A DNA stretch of 64,000 nucleotides, taken from contig JACKHP010000007.1 in the NCBI GenBank assembly GCA_020638905.1, forward strand, positions 1 through 64,000, given 5' to 3'. The DNA comes from Planctomycetota bacterium (GTDB taxonomy: Bacteria; Planctomycetota; B15-G4). Positions 17,005 to 24,819 of the stretch are shown one piece after another; positions within the stretch are counted from its first letter, which is position 1; each line of letters begins with the position of its first letter. A program made the position numbers and the translations under genes. The notes below the pieces were generated by a model that saw only the letters and a program-made list of their open reading frames with translations, was not told the origin of the DNA and ran no database searches.

Positions 17005-18080
17005 TGCTCTTCCAGCGGCGGCTGTTCTTCGAGCTCGTGGGCAACGCGGTGACCGCGGTGTTCCTGCTGCTGTTCGTGCTCGTGCTCGCGTCGTCGCTCC
17101 AGGTCCTGCAGCAGGTGCAGGGACTCTCGGCGCTCACGTTCCTCAAGTCGGTGCCGATCTTCGCGGCGTCGGCACTCGACCTCGTGCTGCCCGTCGCGAC
17201 CCTCGTCGCGGTGGTGCTCACCTACGGACGGGCGGCGGCCGACAACGAGGTCGACACGCTGCGCGCCAGCGGCGTGCACCCGTTCCACCTGCTCGTGCCG
17301 GGGCTCGTGTTCGGCGCGCTCATGATGCTCGCGCTGCTGTGGGCGTCCGACGAGGGCACGCCGCTGGCCGAGCGCGCCAAGCGCCGTCTCACCACCGAAG
17401 AGGACAAGAGCGCCCTGGTCGCCGCGCAGCTCGGATCGGGCGAGCCGGTCTCGATCGACAGCGAGACCACGCTCACGATCGGTTCGATCGACGAGCACGG
17501 CAACGCGCGCGGCATCCTGATCCAGATCTGGGACGAGCACTGGAACCTCGTGCGCATGATCCGGTCGGCGACGGGTCGCATCTACGTCGACGAGACGCGC
17601 GGTGAGCTGGTGGTCGAGCTGCACGACTTCCACACCGTGATCGGCGAGGGGCGCTCGTCGGGATCGATGACGATCCGGCGTCCGATCCTGAGCGTGGCGG
17701 CCGACCTGCCCATGCGCACGTTCACCACCGCGCAGCTCATCGGCTGGGAGAAGCGCAACGAACGCGACGGACGCAGGCGCGGCCAGTACCGTCCGCTCGT
17801 GATCGCGACCGAGATCGCCATGCGGCTGTCGGGCTCGGCGAGCTGCCTGCTGTTCGTGCTGCTCGGGTTCCCGGTCGCGCTGCGCTTCCGGCGCAGCGAC
17901 CGCGTGGGGGCGTTCCTGGTGGCGTTCCTGCTGGCGCTGTTCGTGTACTTCCCCACGGTCAAGGTGGCGCGCACGCTGGCCAGCAGCAAGGCGCTGCCGC
18001 CCGAGATCGCCGCCTGGACGGGCCAGGCCGCCCTGCTCCTGCTGGGCCTCGCGCTCTCGTGGCGGATCTTCCGGCGATGA
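17001..18080 (+). CDS. LptF/LptG-family LPS export permease, first copy
   Basis: 359 residues, YjgP/YjgQ family. These are the membrane halves of the LptBFG transporter that extracts LPS from the inner membrane. Three N-terminal transmembrane segments (about 10-110, including FLLLFVLVLASSLQVLQQ and LDLVLPVATLVAVVLTYGRAA), a periplasmic beta-rich middle domain (about 125-260), and C-terminal membrane helices match the family. The block AADNEVDTLRASGVHPFHLL is the conserved cytoplasmic coupling loop, normally NEITAMRAxG. The start ATG at 17001 overlaps the ybeY stop, with GGGGAG 10 bp upstream. Whether this copy is LptF or LptG cannot be decided reliably. The two tandem copies imply an LPS-type outer membrane. 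Confidence 0.88.
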   Translation: MMLFQRRLFFELVGNAVTAVFLLLFVLVLASSLQVLQQVQGLSALTFLKSVPIFAASALDLVLPVATLVAVVLTYGRAAADNEVDTLRASGVHPFHLLVPGLVFGALMMLALLWASDEGTPLAERAKRRLTTEEDKSALVAAQLGSGEPVSIDSETTLTIGSIDEHGNARGILIQIWDEHWNLVRMIRSATGRIYVDETRGELVVELHDFHTVIGEGRSSGSMTIRRPILSVAADLPMRTFTTAQLIGWEKRNERDGRRRGQYRPLVIATEIAMRLSGSASCLLFVLLGFPVALRFRRSDRVGAFLVAFLLALFVYFPTVKVARTLASSKALPPEIAAWTGQAALLLLGLALSWRIFRR

Positions 18081-19144
18081 TCGACCGCCTCGACCGGTAC
18101 GTCGCGCGCTACTTCGTGGGCGCCTGGTTCGCGAGCGTCGTCTTCTTCCTCGGACTGTTCAGCGTCTACGACTTCTTCAGCAACGTCGACGAGCTCGTCG
18201 ACCAGGTCGGCACCGGCAAGGTCTTCGGCGTGGGCGACGTGCTGTGGCTGTACGTGCTGCAGACACCGGCGATCATGCTGCAGGTGGCGCCGTTCATCAT
18301 GGTCTCGGCGGCGCTCGTGACGCTCATGCAGCTCCAGCGGCACAACGAGTTCTCCGCGATGGTGCTCGTGGGACGCTCGCCGCGTCGCGTCCTGCGCGCC
18401 ATCGTGCTGCTCACGGTCGTCTTCGTCGCGCTGCTCGTCTGGGTCCAGGAGGGCGTCTCGCCGTCCGTGGCGCGCGCACGCCAGGACCTGCGTGCCCAGC
18501 TCATGGGCGACGACGACGAGAGCAGGATCGACCTCGTGCAGCTGATCGACGCCGAGGGCCAGCTCGTGGTGGCGCACGGCTACGACGTCCTGACCGGCGT
18601 GGTGGCGCGCATGCAGTCCTCGTACACCGACGACGACGGCCGCGACGTGGTCATCAGCGGATCGAACGCGCGCTGGGCCGAGGGCGCCGGCGGCTGGCTG
18701 CTCGAACAGGGCACGAGCACGGTCGTCACGGCCGACAGCCGCATCGTGGGCGAGGCACCGTTCCTGCGCACCGACGTGCGTCCCGAAGACCTGCAGGCCC
18801 AGGTCGCGTCGCCGTTCGACCTCTCGTACGGACGCATCCTCGAGCGCAGCGAGCGTTACCCGAAGAACCGCTCGTACCGCTGGCTGCGGCATTACCACTT
18901 CACGTTCCCGCTGGGCGTGCTCGCGGTCGTGCTGCTGGTGCTGCCGTTCGTGATCGACCCGTCGCCGGCCGGACGCCTCAAGGGCCTCGGCATCGCGATC
19001 CTGTGCGTGCTGGGGTACTTCGTGCTCGGGCTCGGACTGCAGCAGCTCGGGCGCGACGGCACGGTGCAGCCGGTGATCGCCGCGTGGCTGCCGGTGATCC
19101 TGTGCGGCAGCCTGGTGGTCGTCCTGTTCGACGGCCTCGAGTGA
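18077..19144 (+). CDS. LptF/LptG-family LPS export permease, second copy
   Basis: 355 residues with the same architecture as the preceding gene: N-terminal helices (FVGAWFASVVFFLGLFSVYDFF, then PAIMLQVAPFIMVSAALVTLMQL), a periplasmic beta domain, and three C-terminal helices. The coupling loop reads QRHNEFSAMVLVGRSPRRVL. An HYHFTFPLGVLAVVLLVLPF stretch, typical of LptG, introduces the C-terminal helices. I chose the ATG at 18077, which overlaps the upstream stop (ATGA); a GTG six codons earlier is possible. The matching ATPase LptB is not in the window. A strong GC-rich hairpin follows 12 bp after the stop, suggesting the end of the purA-to-lpt transcription unit. Confidence 0.88.
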   Translation: MIDRLDRYVARYFVGAWFASVVFFLGLFSVYDFFSNVDELVDQVGTGKVFGVGDVLWLYVLQTPAIMLQVAPFIMVSAALVTLMQLQRHNEFSAMVLVGRSPRRVLRAIVLLTVVFVALLVWVQEGVSPSVARARQDLRAQLMGDDDESRIDLVQLIDAEGQLVVAHGYDVLTGVVARMQSSYTDDDGRDVVISGSNARWAEGAGGWLLEQGTSTVVTADSRIVGEAPFLRTDVRPEDLQAQVASPFDLSYGRILERSERYPKNRSYRWLRHYHFTFPLGVLAVVLLVLPFVIDPSPAGRLKGLGIAILCVLGYFVLGLGLQQLGRDGTVQPVIAAWLPVILCGSLVVVLFDGLE

Positions 19145-19155
19145 CCCCTGGGGAC

Positions 19156-19183
19156 GGCCGGGGCCGAGGATCGGGCCCCGGCC
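19156..19183 (+). terminator. GC-rich hairpin after the second Lpt permease gene
   Basis: GGCCGGGGCC (19156-19165) pairs perfectly with GGCCCCGGCC (19174-19183) around an 8-base loop, 12 bp after the stop. There is no T-tract. It could be a transcription terminator or a Rho-assisted pause site. Confidence 0.45.
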
Positions 19184-19289
19184 GGCCCGGTCCTGGCCGG
19201 AGGGAGGCCTCGTGGGGGTCGGGACGGGCCCCGTCCGCGGATCGCTGGCCACGGCGGCCGGCTCCGGAGCACTCGCTCCCGGCGGGGCC

Positions 19290-19317
19290 TTGCCCGGATC
19301 GACGCGATCCGTATAGT
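19290..19317 (+). promoter_or_regulatory. Promoter of rpmB with a dyad in the spacer
   Basis: TTGCCC (19290-19295), 16-bp spacer, TATAGT (19312-19317). The -10 is a 5/6 match. The expected start of transcription is near 19324, 40 bp before the rpmB ATG. The spacer consists almost wholly of the dyad GGATCG-acg-CGATCC (19296-19310), which could bind a regulator. Confidence 0.55.
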
Positions 19318-19363
19318 TGGCGAGCCTTTCGGCCAGTCTCCCCACCGTCCCCCGAGAACCACC

Positions 19364-19618
19364 ATGAGCCGCGTCTGCCAGTACTGTGGAAAGCGCGTCC
19401 ACGTGGGCAACACGATCGCCCGCCGCGGCCTGGCCAAGCCCAAGGGCGGCATCGGTCTGAAGACGACCGGCATCAACCGCCGCAAGTTCAAGCCGAACGT
19501 GCAACGCGTCCGGGCTCTCGTGGGCGGGCAGATGCAGCGCGTCAAGATCTGCGCCCGCTGCATCAAGTCGGGCAAGATCAGCAAGGGTTTCAAGCGTCGG
19601 CCCGCCGACGCGGTCTGA
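19364..19618 (+). CDS. rpmB: 50S ribosomal protein bL28, four-cysteine (zinc-binding) form
   Basis: 84 residues. Component of the large ribosomal subunit. The family pattern is clear: an N-terminal CQYCGKRVHVGNTI, then NRRKFKPNVQRVRAL, then VKICARCIKSGKISK. Two CxxC pairs (C5/C8 and the ICARC pair near 66-69) mark the C+ form of L28 that binds zinc, as in Thermotoga-like L28, rather than the cysteine-free form. A short insert (AKPKGGIGLKTTG) precedes the basic block. It is a single-gene unit: its own promoter lies 50 bp upstream and a 310-bp gap follows. Confidence 0.95.
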   Translation: MSRVCQYCGKRVHVGNTIARRGLAKPKGGIGLKTTGINRRKFKPNVQRVRALVGGQMQRVKICARCIKSGKISKGFKRRPADAV

Positions 19619-19929
19619 CCGTTCGAGGCCGGGCTGCCTGATCCGGCCGCGGATGGGCCTCGTCCTCGCCTCGCCGGGCATGTGATCGAGGCTTCTCTCG
19701 TGGTCGCGCCCCCCGCGCGGACGCCGACGACGGCCCCGCGAGGTGACGTTCGCGGGTCGCTCGCGTCCCACGGATCGGCCCCGAGCGGATAAGATTCCTG
19801 ACTCGCCATTCCACCCTCACATCCAGGGTGGACGATGATCTCCCCGATCGTCCGGACGACCCGCCCCGCCCACGGGGCGCTCCGCCCGGGCGCACCTCGC
19901 CCCGACGCCGCACCTCGAGCCGATCTCCC
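19619..19929. other. Intergenic region between rpmB and the FG-GAP protein gene
   Basis: No gene seen. A short stem (GGCCGG at 19627-19632 with CCGGCC at 19643-19648) sits just after rpmB and may contribute to termination. TAAGAT at 19800-19805, inside CGGATAAGATTCCT, is an AT-rich island and the best -10 candidate for the downstream exported protein, although no good -35 is found. A GGATAAG sequence recurs at 32561, upstream of the T6SS genes. Confidence 0.5.
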
Positions 19930-21867
19930 ATGTCCGCCGTCCGACAGGTCTCGCTGGTCGCCGCAGTCTGTCTCGCGACCCTCGCCCCCGTCGTGGCCCA
20001 GACCGCCTCGCCGGTCCCGCCCGCGCGCGGGACGTCCGCCGTGCCGGTGGGCGGCGGGGGCTCCACGCTGCCGAAGCTGATCGACGGCATCGACCAGTTC
20101 ACGGTGGCGCTGGGGCAGTTCGAGGACGGGGTCGAGCTCGTCGGCCCGCTGGGGCCGAACCTGGTCAAGTCGACCTGCGCGTCCCATTCCGACGGCGTGT
20201 ACGGCACGAAGGCGCTGCAGTTGCCGCCCGACGGCGTGGTCTCGATGCACTCGAGCAAGGGCTTCGACGTGCGCCAGGGCACCGTCGAGATGTGGATCCG
20301 CAGCGGCGACGCGAGCGACTTCCGACGCACGCTCTTCAGCCTGCAGGGCACGTACTCGCTCGACGGCGACCGCTTCGACGACCTCGTGCTCGGGCAGGCG
20401 AACAACGGCGACCCGACCTGGTCGGAGGTCTGGTTCGGCACGGCGAACGGGCTCTCTCCCGGGTCGAAGGCGCGCGTGCGCACCTTCATGCCGCGCGGGC
20501 TCTCGTGCGGCGACGTCGACGGGGACGGCAAGCCCGACCTGGTCGTGTCGCAGAACCAGGCCAGCGCGATCCACGTCTTCCTCGGACCGCTGCGTCCGGG
20601 CATCGACTACGAGACGCCCACCGACCGCGATCGCGTCATCCCGGTGCCGATCCCGCAGGGGCACGCGCTGGCCGACATCGACGGCGACGGCGACCTCGAC
20701 CTGCTCGTCTCGTCGTACGCGTCGACGTCCCAGCCGATCTACGGCTTCGAGAACGACGGACACGGCAAGTTCACGCCGCTCCAGTTCGACTTCTTCGGCA
20801 TCACGGGCTTCGCCGAGGGCATGTCCGTGGGCGACGTGAACCGCGACGGCGTGCTCGACGTGCTGTTCGGCAGCCTCGACACGACCCTGCCCAGCGTGGT
20901 CTTCCTGGGACAGATCGTGGCCGGGCACTACTCGATCAGCGTGCTCGACCCGGCGTTCTACTCGATCAGGTCGAACGGTTCGCTGGGCGCCGCGATCGCC
21001 GACGTCGACGCCGACGGATGGCCCGACGTGCTGCTGGCGCGCACGTACTCGAACGAGGTCGCGATCCACCTGAACCACGGCGACGGCACGTTCGACGCGT
21101 TCCCCGACATGACCGTGCCGGTGACGCGTCCCTTCACGATCACGGCCACGAAGGACGTCGACAACGACGGCTACCTCGACCTCGCCGTGGCGAGCTGGAA
21201 GAACGGGCCCCAGAAGTCGCCGCGCTCGAGCATCTTCCTCGGACCCGACTTCTCCGAGTCGCTGAAGTTCGACGTGACCGACGCGGTCAGCTTCACGCTC
21301 GGCGACCTCGACGCCGACGGGCTGCTCGACGTGTTCTGGCGCAGCAGCACGGCGACGTCCTCGCCCGCGTACCTGCTGGACGTCGACGGCGCGACGCGCG
21401 GCACGTTCTCGCTGCCGACGCTGCCCACCACGCCCGGCACGGCCGGTCCCGGCATCGGCGTCTACACGAGCATCACCGGCGGGACCTCGCCCTACGCGAC
21501 GGTGCTCGACGACCGCAACGGCTTCCAGCTCTACCTCGAGGGCGAGACGCTCACGTTCTCGGTCTCCGACCGCAACGACCGGCACCACACCGTGTCGGTG
21601 CCCTTCCCCGAGGACGCGCCCAGCCTCGACGGATGGCGCCACGTGCAGGCCGAGTGGTCGACGCTCAGCGGACTGCTCACGCTGTCCGTCACGCCTGCGC
21701 CCGGCGGCACCGCCAGCGCGACGCTGCAGGAGCCGAAGCCCATCGTCGTCACGAGCGTGAACGCGATCTTCCGGCTGGGCACCGACTACGACAACCAGCG
21801 CGCCTGTGCCGACTGCGCGCTCGACGACGTGCGCATCTCGAACGTCCGGCGCAGCACGCTGCCGTAG
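19930..21867 (+). CDS. Exported FG-GAP/VCBS-repeat protein with LamG-like flanking domains
   Basis: 645 residues. The ATG at 19930 opens a signal peptide (VSLVAAVCLATLAPVVAQ). Residues about 60-140 look like a concanavalin/LamG domain (GTKALQLPPDGVVSMHSSKGF...GTVEMWIRSGD). At least six calcium-binding-type repeats follow, for example DVDGDGKPDLVV, DIDGDGDLDLLV, DVNRDGVLDVLF, DVDADGWPDVLL, DVDNDGYLDLAV and DLDADGLLDVFW, spaced about 50-60 residues as in integrin-type beta-propellers. A second lectin-like beta-sandwich ends the protein. Likely a surface or secreted binding protein; ligand unknown. Stands alone between rpmB and the convergent CoA-transferase genes. Confidence 0.85.
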   Translation: MSAVRQVSLVAAVCLATLAPVVAQTASPVPPARGTSAVPVGGGGSTLPKLIDGIDQFTVALGQFEDGVELVGPLGPNLVKSTCASHSDGVYGTKALQLPPDGVVSMHSSKGFDVRQGTVEMWIRSGDASDFRRTLFSLQGTYSLDGDRFDDLVLGQANNGDPTWSEVWFGTANGLSPGSKARVRTFMPRGLSCGDVDGDGKPDLVVSQNQASAIHVFLGPLRPGIDYETPTDRDRVIPVPIPQGHALADIDGDGDLDLLVSSYASTSQPIYGFENDGHGKFTPLQFDFFGITGFAEGMSVGDVNRDGVLDVLFGSLDTTLPSVVFLGQIVAGHYSISVLDPAFYSIRSNGSLGAAIADVDADGWPDVLLARTYSNEVAIHLNHGDGTFDAFPDMTVPVTRPFTITATKDVDNDGYLDLAVASWKNGPQKSPRSSIFLGPDFSESLKFDVTDAVSFTLGDLDADGLLDVFWRSSTATSSPAYLLDVDGATRGTFSLPTLPTTPGTAGPGIGVYTSITGGTSPYATVLDDRNGFQLYLEGETLTFSVSDRNDRHHTVSVPFPEDAPSLDGWRHVQAEWSTLSGLLTLSVTPAPGGTASATLQEPKPIVVTSVNAIFRLGTDYDNQRACADCALDDVRISNVRRSTLP

Positions 21868-21893
21868 CGGCAGGCCCGCCGTCCGATCCGGGC

Positions 21894-21919
21894 GCGGCGC
21901 GCAACCTCGTGCGCGCCGC
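21894..21919. terminator. Hairpin in the convergent gap, possible bidirectional terminator
   Basis: GCGGCGCGC (21894-21902) pairs perfectly with GCGCGCCGC (21911-21919), 8-base loop. It lies between the converging stops of the FG-GAP gene and the CoA-transferase subunit B gene. No T-tract on either strand. Confidence 0.4.
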
Positions 21920-22001
21920 CGTCCACGTCGCGTCAGGCGACCTGGGTGCCGCCGACGACGACGGGCGTTGACCCGGCGCGCAACGCGACGTACCTCCGCG
22001 G

Positions 22002-22658
22002 CTAGAGGGCCATCTCCTTCACGCCGGACGCGACCTCGACGTCGCATCCGGTGCGCGCGCAGACGCTCTCGACCGACTCGCCGGGCGCCACCTCGACGAG
22101 CACGAGCCCTCCCTCGGGCTTCACGTCGAAGACGCACAGGTCGGTGATCACGCGCTGGACGACCTTCACGCCGGTGAGCGGCAGCGTGCAGCGCTCGAGC
22201 ACCTTGCTGTCACCCTTCTTGCTGCAGTGCTCCATGACGACGATCACGCGCCGCGCGCCGGCGACGAGGTCCATCGCGCCGCCCATGCCCTTGACCATCT
22301 TGCCGGGGATCATCCAGTTCGCGAGGTCGCCGTCGCGGCTGACCTGCATCGCGCCCAGGAAGCACTGGTCGATGTGTCCGCCCCGGATCATCGCGAAGCT
22401 GTCGGAGCTGCTGAAGTAGCTGCATCCGGGGATCTCGCTGATCGTCTGCTTGCCGGCGTTGATCAGGTCGGCGTCTTCTTCTCCCTCGTACGGGAAGGGG
22501 CCGATGCCGAGCATGCCGTTCTCGCTCTGCAGCGTGATCGTCATGCCGGACGGCACCTCGTTCGCGATGAGCGTCGGCAGGCCGATGCCGAGGTTCACGT
22601 ACTGGCCGTCGCGCAGCTCCTGCGCCGCGCGACGGACGATTCCCATGCGATCGAGCAT
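22002..22658 (-). CDS. scoB: 3-oxoacid CoA-transferase, subunit B
   Basis: 218 residues. Beta subunit of a type I CoA-transferase that moves CoA between succinyl-CoA (or acetyl-CoA) and an acyl acid such as acetoacetate. The active-site motif SENGMLGIGP is present, with E46 as the residue that forms the glutamyl-CoA thioester. LGIGLPTLIANEVP near the start and GGHIDQCFLGAMQVS and KGMGGAMDLVAGARRVIVVMEH are standard for the family. The start ATG at 22658 is 4 bp after the stop of subunit A. Acyl specificity (succinyl-CoA:acetoacetate versus acetyl-CoA-type) cannot be assigned from sequence alone. Confidence 0.93.
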   Translation of the reverse strand: MLDRMGIVRRAAQELRDGQYVNLGIGLPTLIANEVPSGMTITLQSENGMLGIGPFPYEGEEDADLINAGKQTISEIPGCSYFSSSDSFAMIRGGHIDQCFLGAMQVSRDGDLANWMIPGKMVKGMGGAMDLVAGARRVIVVMEHCSKKGDSKVLERCTLPLTGVKVVQRVITDLCVFDVKPEGGLVLVEVAPGESVESVCARTGCDVEVASGVKEMAL

Positions 22659-22662
22659 CTCG

Positions 22663-23418
22663 TCAGGCCTCCCGCGCGCGCACCGTGCGCTGTTCGATGC
22701 GCTTCTCGTACGACGTGCCGAGCACGAGCCTCTGCACGAAGATGCCCGGCGTGTGGATGTCGTCGGGATCCAGCGAACCCGTCGGCACGATCTCCTCGAC
22801 CTCGGCGATCGTCGTGCGCGCCGCCGTGGCCATCATCGGATTGAAGTTGCGCGCGGTCTTGCGGTAGACGAGGTTGCCCGTCTCGTCGGCCTTCCAGGCC
22901 TTGACGAGCGCGAAGTCGCCGCGGATGGCGGGCTCGAGCACGTACATCTGACCGTCGAACTCGCGCGTCTCCTTGGGCGGCGACGTCTTGACGACCTTGC
23001 CCTGCGCGTCGTGCAGCATGGGCAGGCCGCCCTCGGCGATCTGCGTGCCGTAGCCGGTCGGCGTGAAGAACGCGGGGATGCCCGCGCCGCCCGCGCGGAT
23101 GCGCTCGGCGAAGGTGCCCTGGGGCACGAGCTCGACCTCGAGCTCGCCGGTCAGGAACTGGCGCTCGAAGGTCTCGTTCTCGCCCACGTAGGTCGAGATC
23201 ATCTTGCGCACCTGCCGCGTCTGGAGCAGCAGCCCGAGCCCGAAGTCGTCGACGCCGGCATTGTTCGAGACGAAGGTCAGGTCCTTCGTGCCGCGGCGCA
23301 CGAGCGCCGCGATCAGGGTCTCGGGGATGCCGCACAGCCCGAAGCCGCCGGCCAGGATCACGGCGCCGTCGGGGATGTCGGCCACCGCCGCGTCGGCGGA
23401 GGCGCACAGGGTGACCAT
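22663..23418 (-). CDS. scoA: 3-oxoacid CoA-transferase, subunit A
   Basis: 251 residues. Alpha subunit, with the CoA-transferase glycine-rich motif ILAGGFGLCGIPE at about 21-33. VSNNAGVDDFGLGLLL, YVGENETFERQFLTGELEVELVPQGTFAERIRAGGAGIPAF and TGYGT follow in order, as in SCOT/AtoD proteins. I chose the ATG at 23418 because GGAGG lies 8 bases upstream; a TTG seven codons earlier would put that Shine-Dalgarno inside the gene. The gene leads a two-gene minus-strand operon. No thiolase or hydroxyacyl dehydrogenase lies nearby, so the pathway is not defined by context. Confidence 0.93.
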   Translation of the reverse strand: MVTLCASADAAVADIPDGAVILAGGFGLCGIPETLIAALVRRGTKDLTFVSNNAGVDDFGLGLLLQTRQVRKMISTYVGENETFERQFLTGELEVELVPQGTFAERIRAGGAGIPAFFTPTGYGTQIAEGGLPMLHDAQGKVVKTSPPKETREFDGQMYVLEPAIRGDFALVKAWKADETGNLVYRKTARNFNPMMATAARTTIAEVEEIVPTGSLDPDDIHTPGIFVQRLVLGTSYEKRIEQRTVRAREA

Positions 23419-23525
23419 CGGGAGATCCTCCAGCGTCAACGGATGCGGCGTGCAGGTTACCGATCCGCCCCGGGTCGCCCGAAGTCAAAGTCGTGCGCGG
23501 ACACGCTGCGTCGGCGACCTCACCG

Positions 23526-24557
23526 TCAGCGCACGTCGCCCGCGAGACGCTCGAAGGGACGTCGGCGCGCGCCGTCCGCGGGAAGCCCGAGCCGATCCAT
23601 CCAGGGCAGGGCCTCGCGCGCGAGTTCGGAGGCCAGATCGTCGGCGCCGGCCTCGAGCGCGCGCCCGACGGCTCGTTCGGCGTGGCTGACGGCGTCCTCG
23701 AAGCGGCCCAGGCCGACCAGGTCGCGGGCCTGGGCGCCGAGCGCGCTCGCCTCGGCACGGGCATCGTCCAGCGCGCGCGCCAATCCAGCCGCCTGGGCGT
23801 GGGCGGCGAAGGCCTTGTCGAACGAACCGACCGCGGCCAGGTCGTCGCCCAGGCGCAGCGCCACCGACAGCCGCAGCGGACGCTCCTCGGTCTCGGGCAG
23901 GAGCGTGAGCGCCAGGGTCGCCTGGCGCTCGGACTCGTTCGCACCTTCGAGGTCGCCGTCGGCTCGGCGCCCCTCGGCCATCAGGTGCCTGGCCCAGGCC
24001 TCGATCCGGCCGGCGCCGGCCGGGTCGTCCCAGGACCGGGCGGTGTCGAGGGCCGGCTCGACCCGGGCCTCGACCTCGGAGCCCCTGCCGGCGGCCAGGG
24101 CCAGGCGTGCCGCGGCGATCTTCGTCCAGGCGCGGCGAGCGGCGTCCTCGGGATCGGCCGACTCCGCGAGGAGCGCATCGGCCTCGTCGAGTTCCTCGAT
24201 CGAGTCGTCGACCAGCCCGAGGACGCGCCGGGCGCGACCCTCGAGCTCCGTGGCGTCGAGGGCCCGCGCCCGCGAGAGGGCCTCGCCCGCCGACGCTGCG
24301 GCGCCGTCGTCATCCCCCCGGTCGAGCCGCTCCTCGGCTTGGGCGCAGAGCGCCGCCGTGCGATGCCAGTCAGGCGTCTTGGGATGATCGGATACGCATC
24401 CGACTGTGATCGTCGCGAGTGCGAGCACGGCGCCCGCCCACGCGCAGCGGGCGTCCCGACGCCTGGGCGCCCGGGATCGACCTGTCGGACGGCCACCCCG
24501 GCGGGCGTCGGAGGGGACTCGGAGTTTTCGCGCGGCCGTTTGGATTCTCCTTGGCAT
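23526..24557 (-). CDS. Helical-repeat (TPR-like) lipoprotein of unknown function
   Basis: 343 residues. The first 40 residues are Arg-rich, followed by a hydrophobic stretch and lipobox TVGC (C54, in ALATITVGCVSDHP), giving an unusually long n-region; no better downstream start was found. The rest is almost entirely helical with Ala/Leu/Arg pairs in 34-40-residue periods (for example ALCAQAEERLDRGDDDGAAASAGEAL and RLGDDLAAVGSFDKAFAAHAQAAGLA), as in TPR solenoids. Such proteins usually scaffold protein assemblies. It is divergent from rho, and its ATG overlaps the candidate rho -35 box, so transcription of the two may interfere. Confidence 0.7.
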   Translation of the reverse strand: MPRRIQTAARKLRVPSDARRGGRPTGRSRAPRRRDARCAWAGAVLALATITVGCVSDHPKTPDWHRTAALCAQAEERLDRGDDDGAAASAGEALSRARALDATELEGRARRVLGLVDDSIEELDEADALLAESADPEDAARRAWTKIAAARLALAAGRGSEVEARVEPALDTARSWDDPAGAGRIEAWARHLMAEGRRADGDLEGANESERQATLALTLLPETEERPLRLSVALRLGDDLAAVGSFDKAFAAHAQAAGLARALDDARAEASALGAQARDLVGLGRFEDAVSHAERAVGRALEAGADDLASELAREALPWMDRLGLPADGARRRPFERLAGDVR

Positions 24558-24579
24558 CCTGAACTGGTCGAGAGAGAAT
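24551..24579 (+). promoter_or_regulatory. Candidate rho promoter with a long leader
   Basis: TTGGCA (24551-24556), 17-bp spacer, GAGAAT (24574-24579): 9 of 12 consensus bases. Transcription would start near 24586, leaving a leader of about 235 nt before the rho ATG. Long rho leaders mediate autoregulation in other bacteria. No open frame or clear terminator was seen in the leader. Confidence 0.45.
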
Positions 24580-24819
24580 ACCGAAGTGGAAAGTAAGGTC
24601 GGAGGCCCTGCAGAGCGGCCTCCGCGGAGTCGCGGGTGTCACCGCGACCCATCCTCGACGTCCTGGTGAGCCACAGTTCGGGCCCCATGGCGTCGTGACC
24701 TGCACGAAGCCTTCCCACGGGCGAGTCGCGGGGTCATCGGCAACCGGTCGATGTCCGACACGCGAGGCTCGCCGGAGCACCCGGGTCCCGCACAGGGACC
24801 CTACCGGAGAGATCACCGG

